A stretch of DNA of 64,000 nucleotides, taken from Trebouxia sp. TZW2008 (lineage: Eukaryota > Chlorophyta > Trebouxiophyceae > Trebouxiales > Trebouxiaceae). This document shows, one piece after another, positions 1 to 12,200 of this stretch. The DNA lies in contig BDIU01000152.1 in NCBI GenBank assembly GCA_002118135.1, positions 908-64,907 on the forward strand, in the 5' to 3' direction. The position numbers and the translations under genes are program-made. Below the pieces are notes generated by a model. That model had not been told where the DNA came from, made no database searches, and worked only from the letters and a program-made list of their open reading frames with translations. How positions within the stretch are numbered: position 1 is the first letter of the stretch; each line of letters opens with the position of its first letter.

Positions 1-33
1 ATGAAATACTTGGGTGTACTAGCTGAGTACTTT

Positions 34-369
34 TCAGCGTCTAGTACGTCCTACAATCCGACCCTGAATTCGTTGTGATGCCTGACTTTGGAGCAAGAGT
101 TCTGCAATTGTTTCGAACAGTTGTTTTACGAGATTACCGGTTACATCCTGGCCGCTTGCCGCTGTGCAGGTGTACACACTTGGCGACGCTCCACTCTGCA
201 CTTCACTGCATCTCGGTAAGGTCAACACCCAGCACACATTCTCAACTAGCAAAATTGCGTCGATACCTGGCTTGTGACTAACCTCCCCCTGATGTAGCTG
301 TTGCTCTTCTTCTTCGACAATGCTGCCAAAAGTACAAGCCTGTACTTTGCAGCAGAGCAAAAGCAGCAA
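34..369 (-). other. possible C-terminal exon(s) of an unknown minus-strand gene
   Basis: An open frame on the minus strand ends at 34 with a basic tail (GRIVGRTRR, then stop). An amphipathic stretch (KQLFETIAELLLQSQ) precedes it and an acidic run (VEEEEQQLH) lies near the 5' end. A donor-like site near 290 and an acceptor-like TGCAG near 212 could splice the two parts in phase. I recognise no family. It would be divergent from the HMG-box gene that starts at 549. It could equally be a chance frame, and apart from it I see nothing in 1-548 beyond the presumed promoter of the HMG-box gene. Confidence 0.2.
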
Positions 370-548
370 GCTGTACCTAGCAGCAACACTTACAGCTGCT
401 ATACTTTAACGCATTTTGACCGACTCAGGAAACACGAAACAGCAGAAGCGGAGCCGGAAGCTCTGCCTTTGCGAGTAGCCTCGTCGCTGCCGCAGGCAGT
501 AGGCTGCACGCCAAGAGTGCTCGACAGCTTGCCTCTGACTGTGTAACT

Positions 549-3500
549 ATGGACCCGACGGGTCTTGACATAAGTGAGCAGTCGACCCGAGCTGTGACGT
601 TCGAGCTGAGCGTTGCGCTTGCTTCGCTGTATCAGCGATATGCCCTGCTGTGCAGACTATATGCCCTTTCCTATTGCACCTCAGTTGCACCACCCCATGC
701 ATATGAGCCAGCACCAGCACCCTCACCAGATGCAGCTGTTGCAAGCGGTCACACAAATGCAGCATCAGCCGCACTCCGGCCTCGGCGCGCTGCCTCAGCA
801 TCCCTCGGGGTTAGATTTTATGTCTCAGCACGGTCCTGTAGATCCTCACCAGCACTTGCAGGCTCTGCAGCAGGGCGATCTATCGGATCAGATACCTCGA
901 CGGAAGAACCGAAAACGCGATGAACTGGAGGCCGGCAAGTAAGACGCTACACGCTCACACTATGTAAGGCTTGTGCACGTTCAAGAACACAACTTCACAG
1001 CAAACCTGTTCTGACAGGCCCAAGAAAAGGCAGCGATCCAAAAAGCCTGTAGATGCTCCGACACGGCCGAAGTCTGCCTACATGTTTTTTCTTGGCGAGT
1101 TCAGAGAGCAGTACAAGGTGACAACAGGCTTACACCTGCATCTGATCCGGCTTCAGCAGCATTTGCTGTCTCTTCTGCGACTTGCTTCTGTTGACTTGCA
1201 GCTTGACAACCCAGACAGCAAGAAGGTTGCTGAAGTTGCAAGTGCAGCTGGGGAGAAGTGGAGGTCCCTCTCAGAAGAAGAGAAGAAAGGCTACGAAGAA
1301 CGCTCAGACAAAGCCAAGGTATCACAAGTCAAAAGCTTTGCATCATTCTTGACCGTACAATGCAGACTGAGTTCCACTGCCTATCGCAAATTCGCACCAT
1401 TGATGTAGCTGCCTCACAGCATGCATACGGCCTCTCCTTTGACTCTTTTGTGCAAGGTGTGACTTGACCTACATCTGACAATATTTGTTCATGCCATCAT
1501 AATGCAACCCTAAAAATCCTACACAACTTCGCTCAAATAGCATGTGGCAGGCTGACTACTGCATAGTTGTCTTCAGCCATGCCTTCACAATGCAAGTCCT
1601 GCCTCTGACAGAAACCCACTGGCATGTGTCAGGCCGATTACTGCATAGTCATGTTTGGCCATGCACTCAACAAGAAATCCTTGACTCTGACATCAATTGA
1701 TTGGCATGCAACAGGCTGATCATCATGTAGCCATGTTTGGTCATGCATTCAGCAAGCGCACCTGGACTCTGACAAATCTGACTAGCATGGGACGCCTGAC
1801 ACTGACAGAACTCAGTTGGCATGCGACAGGCTGATTACCGTGTAGTCATGGCAGAGTATGAGAAGGACCATCCAAAGCCACCAAGGCGACAGAAGCGAGC
1901 TCGTGATCCGACTGAGTTGAAGCGGCCCCAGTCTGCCTACTTCTTCTTTCTGGCAGACTTCAGAGAGATCTACAAGGTGTGCTCATGTTCAGCTATCTTC
2001 ATAAATGCACAGATGCACAGTCGCGTTGCATATCATGTCATCAGTCCAATTCACATCATGAGCCCATTGACAATGCGTCTGGCTTTGCAGCCTTGATGCT
2101 GTTGCAGCATTATTTGACATCTGTCGTCGCTGGTTTGTCACAGTCACTACAGCATCAAAACGGGAGTTTCCAACAGTGCTATGCCTTATCAGAATGTGCA
2201 GCTGCGGTCAGTCAGACCGCATGTGCCATCTGAGCATGATGCGTGTCCATCATCATGACTCATACCTCACTCAGAGCCAGACTTGTACACACACCAGAAA
2301 AGCAGACGTCATGGGCTGCTTCTGCTCACAGGGGCTCCCTGTGTCACACCAAGCAGCATGACTTTCTTTTTTGCTTCCCTTTTTCTATGCAGTTTCCAAT
2401 CAGATTGCTTATCATGGCTTATGTGCTGCAGCGGGATCATCCCGACGAACCAGTGGCAGTCAAAGTGATAGGTAGAGAGGCAGGCGAGAAGTGGAAGAAC
2501 ATGAGCGTGGCTGAGAAGGAGCCCTACGAGACCCTAAGCAATGCCAGCAAGGCAGAGTATGCCAGGATGAAACAACTGACACCAGCCGAGCGCATCATGG
2601 TGTTGGCAGCTCAAGCTATGCATCATCCAGTAAGAGCTCTGTCATACACCAAGTCCTTCATGCTGCTGCTGTTTACCTGCTACTCATATCATATCATTTC
2701 ATATCGTATCGTATCGTATCGTATCGTATCGTATCGTATCGTATCGTATCATATCATATCATATCATATCATATCATATCATATCATATCATATCATATC
2801 ATATCATATCATATCATATCATATCATATCACATCATATCATATCTTCATACGATTATATGTCATTCATATGCCATATCTTGAGAATGCATCATGGTCAA
2901 GCCATGCATCAACCAGTCAGGGCTCTATTGCATGCAAAACTCGTTGTTCTGTCGCTGTTTTCCAGTTTCATACATTTGTGTGTGTATGCTGCATCATGCT
3001 GTCGGCAGCTCAAGCCATGCATCACTCAGTAAGGGCTTTACTGCCTGCAAAAGTCATAATGTTACACACATTTCTCGTGTTGTGACTGCGTCATGATGTT
3101 GGCAGCTCAAGCCATGCATCACTCTTGAGGACCTCTATTGCATGTAAGACTCATAACCCTGTTGCTGGTTTCCTGTTATATACGTTTTGTGTATTGTGAC
3201 TGCATCATGGTGTTGGCAGCTCAAGCCATGCATCATCGAGTGAGCAGACTGCATGCCTCATGCTGAGGAAGCTGAGCAAGTCAGCACCCTCAATCGTGCA
3301 CCATCCACTATGGCCTCTGCCACGATGCAATCTTAGATCATTGCAGGATGGCAGCCTGACTGTGCCGTAATACTTGAGTAGCACTCTTGCTTACGACATG
3401 GTGGGTCAGATGCACCAGACACGGGCATGGACCCTAGCATGCAGCACAGCATGCTGAAGAACTTATGTCTTGCAGGATGGCAGTCTGATCGTTCCTTCGT

Positions 3501-5549
3501 ATCTGGATAGCAATCATGCTCACAACATGGTGGGTCAGATGCACCACAGCATGGGCATGGATCCCAGCATGCAGCGCAGCATGCAGCAGGGGCAAGATGA
3601 GCAGTATGTTGATGGCCTAGAGGATGACATTGATCAAGGTCAAGATGAAGCAGAAGCAGGTATATAGCATCTGCAACAGCAGGATTGTCTTTAGGCAGTC
3701 TGATTTCAGAACCTTTCCTGCATTTGCCCCAATGGCATGCAATCCATACTTAATATCAAATTGCAGTCATGTCCAAATCATGCTGTGCTAAACAAGCTGG
3801 GTACCTCAAGATGCTAATGGCCACAGCAATATATCGCAACCACAATGTTGCTGAACAATTGATCACGCAGCACGGATCTCTGTAACAGTTTTGTGTGTGC
3901 ATGCAGTAGCCATCTTGTTTTACATGCCTTGTGGTTTTGGTCACTGTAATATCTTGCAACCCGTCCTGCAACTTGTGACTTCACATGCAAATACAGAACA
4001 GCAGGACAATGTTGGCACAGACCAGCTACCACCCACCTCTCAGCAGGAAGCAGAGGAGCAGCTGGCCATTCTGCAAGACAGGCTAGGCCAAAGCAGGGCT
4101 GCACATGACAGGGCCGCTGCACACAGCCCTGATGCTCCTGGTGCCTCCGATAAGCCTCGACTGAGCAGTGAGGTGAGGCAATCTGCATTATTCAATGCAG
4201 CTCCTGTGCACATATGTGCTGGACAGTGTTTGCAGCTCATGTGACAAGTTGTGTGTTTGTAAGCTCCATATATACACAAACCAGGTCACATACAAGCTTG
4301 CCAGCACTGATCTGCTGACATGTGGTAATCATCAGAAGTAATACAGCTGCTGGCTCTCACAGCCTGCTGCTGCTGCTGCTGCTGCTACATGAGTTGTGTC
4401 ACTGGAGCCAGCCTCCTTCAAATTCAAAACCTTGTACCAGCTTGCACAAGATACTCCCCTCTGTGTAGGGCGCTGGCGATGGTGGTTCTTTGGACAAGGA
4501 AGGACAGGGCACTACGGCACTTGCACACCAATTTCCAACATTTTTCCCTCTGTGCAGGACGCTGATGATGGTAGCTCTCTAGTTGAGGCAAAAGAGCAAC
4601 AAGCTGCATAACAGCAGCAGCAGGCCCAGGGCGATAGGGCACTTTCAGACCATTTTTGAAGATGTTTGCCTCTGTGCAGGACGCTGACAATGGTGGCTCC
4701 CTGATTGAGGCAAGAGAGCACCAAGCTGTCAGAGAGCAGCAGCAGGGCAGGGCACAGAGGTGCTATCAGAACAGTCTTGAACATGTTTGCCTCTGTGCAG
4801 GATGCTGATGACGGTGGCTCTCTAGCTGAGGCAAGAGAGCAACAAGCTGCGCAACAGCAGCAGCAGGACAGGGCGAGAGGGCACTTTCAGACCAGTCTGG
4901 AGGGCCCTCCCCAGTCTTCTCAGTTGCCCACGCAGGTTCTGGTCAGAGGCCACAGCCCTGTTCACATCCACCAACAGCACCTGCAGGAGCAGATACAGCA
5001 GCAGCTGCATCAGCGGCAGCAGGCACAAAGCATGGTGCCTAGGGTTGCGCACTACTCCCAAGACCCTGAGCCAATGTTGCAGTTTCAGCAGTACAGACCT
5101 GACATGGTGCAGTCACCATCAGAGCAGCCAGGCATTGCTTTAGGCATACATCAGTATCAACAGCACCCAGATGGGCTGATGCATTTTCAGCATCAGCCAG
5201 GCTTGACTGCCTCTCAGCATCAGCAGCAGAGTCTGGGGGGAGGGGCGTTGGTGGGGGGTAGCCTAGACCACCATTTGCATGATAGGGGTCAGTACTACGG
5301 CGGCAACGAGCACAATGGTGCTGCAGGAGCTCAGACAAATGGCCTTGGCTTACCAATGAATTTTGCACAGGTAATTTTATGTGCCTTATTCATATGGGAC
5401 ATATGTAAACCACAGTGAGGAAGGCAAGTTTTGCCATGTGATGCACATCTGTCTGGCATCATGCTGTGCTTCTGTGCATTGCGATCTTATGTTTCTTCTG
5501 CCATATTGCTCGTCTATGTCTTCTCAAATGCTTGCAGAACCAATTGTAG
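549..5549 (+). CDS. two-HMG-box, glutamine-rich DNA-binding protein
   Basis: Ten exons joined in phase give 603 residues: 549-573, 656-938, 1018-1117, 1202-1318, 1830-1976, 2432-2629, 3476-3659, 3997-4172, 4801-5370, 5538-5549. HMG box 1 (about residues 116-185) starts PTRPKSAYMFF and carries AGEKWRSLSEEEK. HMG box 2 (about 204-275) has LKRPQSAYFFFLADFREIY and GEKWKNMSVAEKEPYE. Both hold the aromatic and basic residues typical of non-sequence-specific boxes (HMGB/NHP6 type). A basic linker (PPRRQKRAR) separates them. The N-terminus is His/Gln/Met-rich and the C-terminal third is Gln/His-rich with an acidic patch (DGLEDDID). Expected role is nuclear chromatin binding or bending. The last exon encodes only NQL and stop, so the extreme C-terminus is less certain. 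Introns hold decayed copies of exons 5, 6, 7 and 9, listed separately. Confidence 0.85.
1545..1829 (+). repeat. acceptor-side echoes of HMG exon 5
   Basis: Three decayed copies of the acceptor and first ~25 bases of exon 5 (CAGGCTGATTACCGTGTAG) lie at about 1549, 1630 and 1709, spaced roughly 80 bases. All precede the working acceptor at 1829/1830, and the intervening intron sequence is also related between copies. None stays open in the exon 5 frame for long. Confidence 0.75.
2684..2853 (+). repeat. pentanucleotide microsatellite, ATCGT block then ATCAT block
   Basis: About nine ATCGT units are followed by about twenty ATCAT units, with a few edge variants, inside the intron after HMG exon 6. 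The unit switch is a single clean transition, as if one variant unit expanded. The array is open in one frame (SYRIV/SYHII repeats), which makes a spurious long ORF. Confidence 0.95.
2880..3250 (+). repeat. donor-side echoes of HMG exon 6
   Basis: Four decayed copies of the exon 6 end and donor (GTTGGCAGCTCAAGCTATGC then CATCATCCA/GTAAGAG) start near 2886, 2990, 3088 and 3205. They lie downstream of the working donor at 2629/2630. The second keeps a GTAAGG donor and the fourth a GTGAGC donor. Confidence 0.8.
3341..3475 (+). repeat. acceptor-side echo of HMG exon 7
   Basis: This copies TTGCAG/GATGGCAGTCTGA and runs on through the MVGQMH..MDPSMQ-coding part, but it has frame breaks and in-frame stops. 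It sits directly upstream of the working exon 7, which starts at 3476. Confidence 0.8.
4440..4800 (+). repeat. acceptor-side echoes of HMG exon 9
   Basis: Copies of the intron end (CCTCTGTGCAG) plus the exon start coding for DADDGSSL.EA..EQQA lie at about 4465 (poor), 4549-4640 and 4669-4745, spaced about 120 bases, before the working exon at 4801. The copy at 4560 reads well for 17 codons and then meets a TAA. Confidence 0.85.
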
Positions 5550-6243
5550 GGCAACTAAAATCTTGCTGTGTGGTGCAGTGGAACAACTCGTCCTCAGGGT
5601 ACTGAAGCAAATTGTCCAGGCACAGGTGTCCAGGCACAGGTGGCAAAGTGGTCACAGCAACATGACCAGCAACGAATGACATGTAACCCTCATTCTGTCT
5701 GAAGCCTCGATCCAGATGTGTTTCACCAAACAGAGTGTTGTGACCTAAGTCAAAATCAATGTGTATCATTATCTGGTGGCGTGCATAACTATGTGTGGAC
5801 ACCATTGGTAAGAATCTGTCAGCGGCTGCAATGGTATATCAAATTAATGCGACATAACAATTGGGTTGGGGTTTTTCGTTTTACTTATGCTGCATCAGTG
5901 ACCTCGTCTAGATGTGTGAGCGCAGTGAAAGCCTTACTTGACGGATGGTGGCTTTATTGCTGAGCGTTTGGACTTGATTGCAATGTTTTCGCCTGTGGTG
6001 ATGAAACAATGTTTTCGCTTTGATGATGAAACAAAGCTAAAGAAGCTAATCTGGGCAGGCGACAAAGAAACGTGCGACCATACACGTCTTGTGAGGCATG
6101 CAAACATACACCAGTGCGCCTCACGCTTGCTTGCATCAGGCAACACAGTACAGAGCTAATAAGCGCTCACAGTACACAAGAATGTCGAAGCTCAGGGGGA
6201 CAGTAAAAGCTGACCAAAGCAAAGTGATGACTGCTATGATTGA
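5550..6243. other. convergent 3' intergenic region
   Basis: This stretch separates the HMG-box stop from the eIF3c stop. It should hold both 3' untranslated regions. I see no convincing coding frame, RNA gene or repeat in it. Confidence 0.5.
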
Positions 6244-9200
6244 CTACTTCCGCCTGTTGTAGTCTGATCTGCCTGAGGTGAAACCACCAATGGACTGCAT
6301 GTTGGGATTCTGCTGCTGCCTGAAAGCGCCAGACCGCTGGAATCTGTCTGGCAAACTGCTGACATTGCTGGTCAACCCGGTGGTGCCGTATCTATCACTT
6401 CTATCACCAAATCTTGAGCCGCCCATGCGGCTACCCCTGCCCCCTAACATACCCCCTCTGCCCCCTGGTCGACCCAATCCACCCATTCCTGGTAGACCTC
6501 GCCCACGTCCGCCCCTGAACAGTTCCAGACACTTAGTCAGTCAGTCTGATCTGCCATTTGGCCAATTTGTCACAGAAGCTGATACATGCTTCCGGCAGTA
6601 CGCTGCAGCTGAAGCAGCTCTGGTCTGCCAAGGCGGCTGGCAATGGAGAAGAAATTACAAGCAGCAAGGGCAATTTTGCAAGCTCTGATGAGACATCCAG
6701 AGCCCTTTGCAGGGCGTCGGAGGCTGTGCCCGTGTCGCATTCACAGTGCAAGTGCAGCAAAGCAAGTGCAGCAAAGCAAGTGCAGCAAAGCAAGTGCAGC
6801 AAAGCAAGCTGTGAAAGTACTGTCAGTACCAGTAGAAAGTCTGCTGCGAAGTGCAACTGTTGAAGAAGTACTAGCGGTTCTTGCTACTTGTGCAATCATT
6901 TGATTTGCACTTCTTCAACAGTTGCATTTCACAGCCAACTTTCTACTGAAGCTGACAGTACCGACAGCTTCCAACTGCTCTTCACTCTGTGGACAGAATT
7001 TTGGTCAACTCTGCATAAAAGCTGCCAACTGCACTTGCAGACAAGTCTGCCTGTGCAGCAAGGATAGCCAATGACTCTGGCTCAGACAGACTGACACACA
7101 TTTACCCACAGCCTGGGGACGTTGACACAACACCCAGAAACAAAGCATCAAACAACAGCACATTTGGAGTTATGGTACAGCATCTAGGAGCCATGCAAGG
7201 TGAATAATCTTGCAAACTCAGTGCCATACTCAAGATCAAGACAGTCACAGTACCCTGCAAGATCAGCAGAACTTGAGCCTCACACCTAGCTCTTGAGCCA
7301 GTACATGTCTCAGTTGATGTGTGACAAACCAGCGCTTACAGAAACTTCTCGTGGAAAGGACACTCAATGTAAGGACGATCTCAATATAGAGGAACGCCAT
7401 TGGTGACCAATGACTGCATTCTGGCTGCAATGGTCCCTCTGATTAAGGACAACTCAATCCAAGACAAATTTCTTGGTAGCCACAGCAGTCGTTACAAAGA
7501 GAAGTCACTGTGCCGTAGTCAACAGGGAAAGCAGACTGACCTTCTGCTGCCGCCACCTTCCTGGTAGCCCCTGCCCATGTCATCCTCAGAATCCCTAAGC
7601 CCCCCTGTTCTAAGGGTGAGCGCCCTTTCATTCAGATCCACCATGGTTGCCGCCTTGTCGGCAAACTGCATGGCTAGAGACTGCAGCCGGCTTGGTTCGG
7701 CGTTGTGCATCACTATGGTGCTTGTGGGCTGGTCCCAGCTGCCATGCAGCTTCTCGTCCATCATCAACTTGCTGACAATGCTGTGGACCTGCATGACAAT
7801 TGTGCAAAATGGTTGAATTTCCATATAGCATTCGTGCCATAATCAGGTCTTGCATAGAACGTTAAAAGTCTGTGGACCTGCATGCATGGTCACATGCTTG
7901 TCAGCAAACTGCATGGGCAGGGACTGCAGCCGACTTGGTTTGGCAGTGTGCGGTACTATGGTGCTTGTGGGCTGGTGCCAGCTGCTGGGCAGCTTCTCGT
8001 CCATCATCAACTTGCTGACGATGCTGTGAACCTGCATGACCATCATTTATTGACAAAAAATGGTCAACAGCATGTGCTGACAATTTTGATGAAGAGATTT
8101 CTGGCTTTCTGCTGTATACCTATTCAGCTACTCAAGGGGGATTCTAGTGTGTCAATTGCTCAGCAGATCACAAGTCGGGCGCAGCAGCGTTTGCAATGTT
8201 GTCAGTCAATTTCATGTCAAGCACACAGCAGTAGAAACACCACTACAGTGCTTGCAAGTCCTGCAAATGCACACGAGCAAGGCTTTGCACTGTTGTGGAC
8301 CTGTGACAATTGCACCCAGACAGATGCGCACTGCATAATCACGAGTTTTGCACAGGCAATCAAGCATGCAACCCTTGTCAAAACCTCTGCTTGTGCACAA
8401 ATAAAGGTGCCAAATAACAGGTTGTAGATGCAAGTGTTCTTGCAACAGAAGCGCCACCATGTGCAGAATGTCAAGCTGCCAGCAACAATCCATGCTCTAC
8501 AAAATCAAGCTGCAAGCATCCATTCACATTGTATAAAGCGATTGCACAGCTGATCAGACGATGAGCGGTTGCCTTCATCTCTTGCAGCTCAAAACATCTC
8601 GGAAACTCACAGTTGGTCTATTGACAGCTCAGAAAGGCACGGCTGCGCCACTGACAAGACCTCACGTTCATTTCAGGCGGCTGTGACAAGCTAAGACTGC
8701 TGTAGTAGCTGTCATAGGAAAACAGGTATGTCTTTGAGCCACATTCAGACAGTCACAGATGGTCAGCTGACAAAGGCCCACCTTGCATTTTTGGCAGGTC
8801 AAACATCTCAGACAGCTGTGACAAGCTGAGGCTGCTGTAGTAATTCTCATACGAAAACTGGTGTTTCTTCAAGCCACACTCCTGCAGCTTGGCCTTCAAC
8901 AGAGCCTTGATAGCCTTGCGCGGTGAAGACAAAGGACTGACCAAAGTCACCAGTGCTCACCTTCATTTCTGGCAGCTCAAACATCTCAGACAGCTGTGAC
9001 AAGCTGAGGCTGCTGTAGTAGCTGCCGTATGAAAACAGGTATGTCTTCAAGCCACATTCCTGCAGCTTGGCCTTCAGCAAAGCCAGAACATTGTCCCTGG
9101 CACCGCCAATGAGGTTCCAGACGGATACTGAAGAGAGGTAGTGATAAGCGTCTCGCCAGCGGCCGCTCATGATGGATTTGGTTGCAGCCATCACATGATC

Positions 9201-12200
9201 CCTCACGTTCTCAGGAGGACCTGCGTGCCATGACCGGATCTGTTTTTGTGACTTGCAGGTGCTGCTCTGCAAAGGCTTTGCTGTTTGTTGCAATGGCATG
9301 GCAACTGGCAGCAGCTGTGACGCGCTCTGGAAGGTTTGGTAATCACAGAATGACCAATGCCAACTGTAATGTCTACACAAGATACACTTGAACGTCCGTA
9401 TCAATTTGATTCAATTGTTGATTACTGTCTTAGAGACCCAATAAGGGGCCAGACAGACAATGTCAAGTTGTACAGTTTCACAAGAACGTCCGCAATGTCT
9501 ACAGGAGAAAACCGCCGTACTCATTGATGAAACATATATGCATATTAAACCTGTATGCACAACACCATGTGACGTGAGACAATTGGCATGGCATCAGTAT
9601 GGACTTTTAGCGTACATCAATATATAACTTCCTCAAGATCCACTTAAAAACATGGCAAGCTATCCAAGTTGTCAAAGATCTTGGGAGAGGTGATGATCTG
9701 AAGGCATTGTACCTGTGAAAGTCTGCCTTTCATAGTTGTCAAGCAACCGCCGGAAGGGCTTAGAGATGACTCGTCTGGGAGCTGACAGGGCAGTTGCAGC
9801 CATGTTGGGTGTCTCAAGCAGCATAGCAGCAATGAGATGCACACTTTCCAGCAACTCTAGGTTGATGTGCATGTGGAAGGGCATTTGCCGCCGCCTCTCC
9901 AGCTTCTCCTGCTCAGGGGTCTTGTCTTGATATCTGAAGGGCAGAAAGGCAGTACAGAACTGCAACACCAAAAGGCAGTGAAAGGCAACGAAAGACACCG
10001 AAGGGCATCAGCAGTGAGACGCACGGTTGTCAACAGCTCAGGGTTGATGCACATGTGGAAGGACATCTGCCGCCGCCTTGCCCACTTCTCCTGCTCAGGG
10101 CTTCTTGTCTTTATCTAGAGGCCAGCAAGGTAATGCTGCCAAGGCAACGCTGAAAGGCAGCAAACTGCAACAAAAGGGACCAGAGCTTATGCAAAGGGGA
10201 TCTGCCACTGCCTTTCTAGGTTCTCCTTCTCTTTTGCCTTAAGAGCAGATACCTGAAGGGCAGAAGCAGAACGGCAAAACTGCAAGGCAACAAAAGGGCT
10301 GAAACCCATCAAAGGCACAAGAGTAGCCTGCCTTTGTGCCTAGCACTGAAAGTCTTTCATTGCCTGTCGAGCCCTAGGTCTCAGGAACCCTATCTCAGTA
10401 CTGAAAAACCAGAGCAGAAATGCTGGAAGGCAATGCACTGAGCTAAAGCCACAGAGGGATGCTGCAAGGGTGCTGAAGGCTGCTGACAACACTGGATGAA
10501 GCTTTCCCGTCTTGATAGCCCTTGTGCCAAACTGACGCCGTAGTGGCACTGCCCAGGAGCATTCATAAGTAGCATGAGCTCATGCTACCTGTGACTACTC
10601 CTTAGCAGTGCCTCTGCGCCACCTAGCTGCCATGAGAAGGGAATGAGCAGCAATCGCAAGTGCCATGACAGGAGCAATCTGCCAGAAGGTCAGGAGATTT
10701 CCTGGCATGTGACTTGTCAGTGCTGGCTGCTAGATCTCCCAAGTCAACTAAATCAATCACGCCTGGCCCGGCTCAACTATAATGAGACCCAGAAGCCCCT
10801 TTTGGATCTGCAACTCAAAAGCAAAGCAGCCTCATCAGAACCAAGCTGCCAAGGCAAACATTGTCTATCAACATTCTTGCGCAGACCGGCGCAAGAGTGA
10901 TAACAGATGTTGTTCTGGCCTACTGGCACCTGAGCACCCGTGCAATTCCACAATTGTGGCAACATGCAGCCTTGCCATCTTCTGTCTGTGATTGCACCCT
11001 GGGTCCTGTGGCCAGACCTGAAGAGCAGAGCAAGGCCAGGCTGCCAAGAAGATGACCATCCCTCAGAGCTGCCTTTCAAACCTAAAAATAAGACCTGGAG
11101 AGCAGTCACAGGCAGCAAACAGCAAGGATGCATGTTGCTGACGTTTGAAGACAGGCACAGGCGCTTCAAGTGCCACAAAACAGCTTTAAACTGTTGATAC
11201 GCGTAAGTGATATATATCACGAGGTCGCCAATATTTGAAAGAGGCAGGATCCAGATATACAGCATGTATGTGCATGACTGCTCGGACGTATGCCCTGTGC
11301 AAGCAGCGTAGTCACTTTGCCGCACCCAGGAAACTTTTGGAAGGGGGTTATCTGCTGTTCATCATGCAGTGCTACAGCATATATGTGTATACCTGCTCAT
11401 GGACATGCCCTGTGCAAGCAGCTCCTTCACTCTGCTGCTGCCACACTTTTCACACAGGGCTGACCGGGCCTTTGCAATGAGCACTGCTCTGACAATGGCG
11501 AGCACAAGCTGCGCCATGATGCAGGATCTGCGTGTTGATGTCATCGCATGGGGTGACAGTATGTGTGTGCACACCTGCTCATGGATATGCCCTCTGCAAG
11601 CAGCTTCTTCCCTCTGCCGCTGCTATACATCTCGGAAAGGGCTGACTGGGAACCTGTGATAAGCCCTGCCCGGCTTGTGACTGTCACACCAAAAAAAAAG
11701 CATGGACCTTCAAATATTTACACGTCATCGGCCAAGGTACAGCATATATGTGCATACCTGCTTATGGAGCGCCCTTGTGCAAGCAGCTCCTGCATTCTGC
11801 CATCACTGCACATTGAGTGCTACAACTGGCACAAGAAATGTCAGCATACCTGCTCATAGACATGCCCTGTGCAAGCAGCTCCTTCACTCTGCCGCTGCCA
11901 TACATCTCAGACAGGGCTGATTGGGCCTCTGAAATAAGCCCTGCCCTGAAAGCCGCTAGCCCTAGCTGAGCCATGGTGCGGTTGTACAGGATCTGAGTGC
12001 TGATGTCCATGTGCTGCACATTGTCTTGCAGATGGCTCATCAGCATCATGTCCCTTGCCTGCGCCATATCAAGTGGAGGTCAATGGTAACAACAGCTTAA
12101 AAAGCTCCCTCTTAACATTTCGCCTTTGTGCTGCAGACTTGGTGCTGAGAAGTGTGCTTCAAATGATTTTGCTTCTCAGATACACTGTGAACTAGACAGC

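Noticed and set aside
2243..3085. 280-codon plus-strand ORF
   Set aside because: Only its middle (2432-2629) is a real HMG exon. The rest is intron kept open by the pentanucleotide array and by echoes of the exon end.
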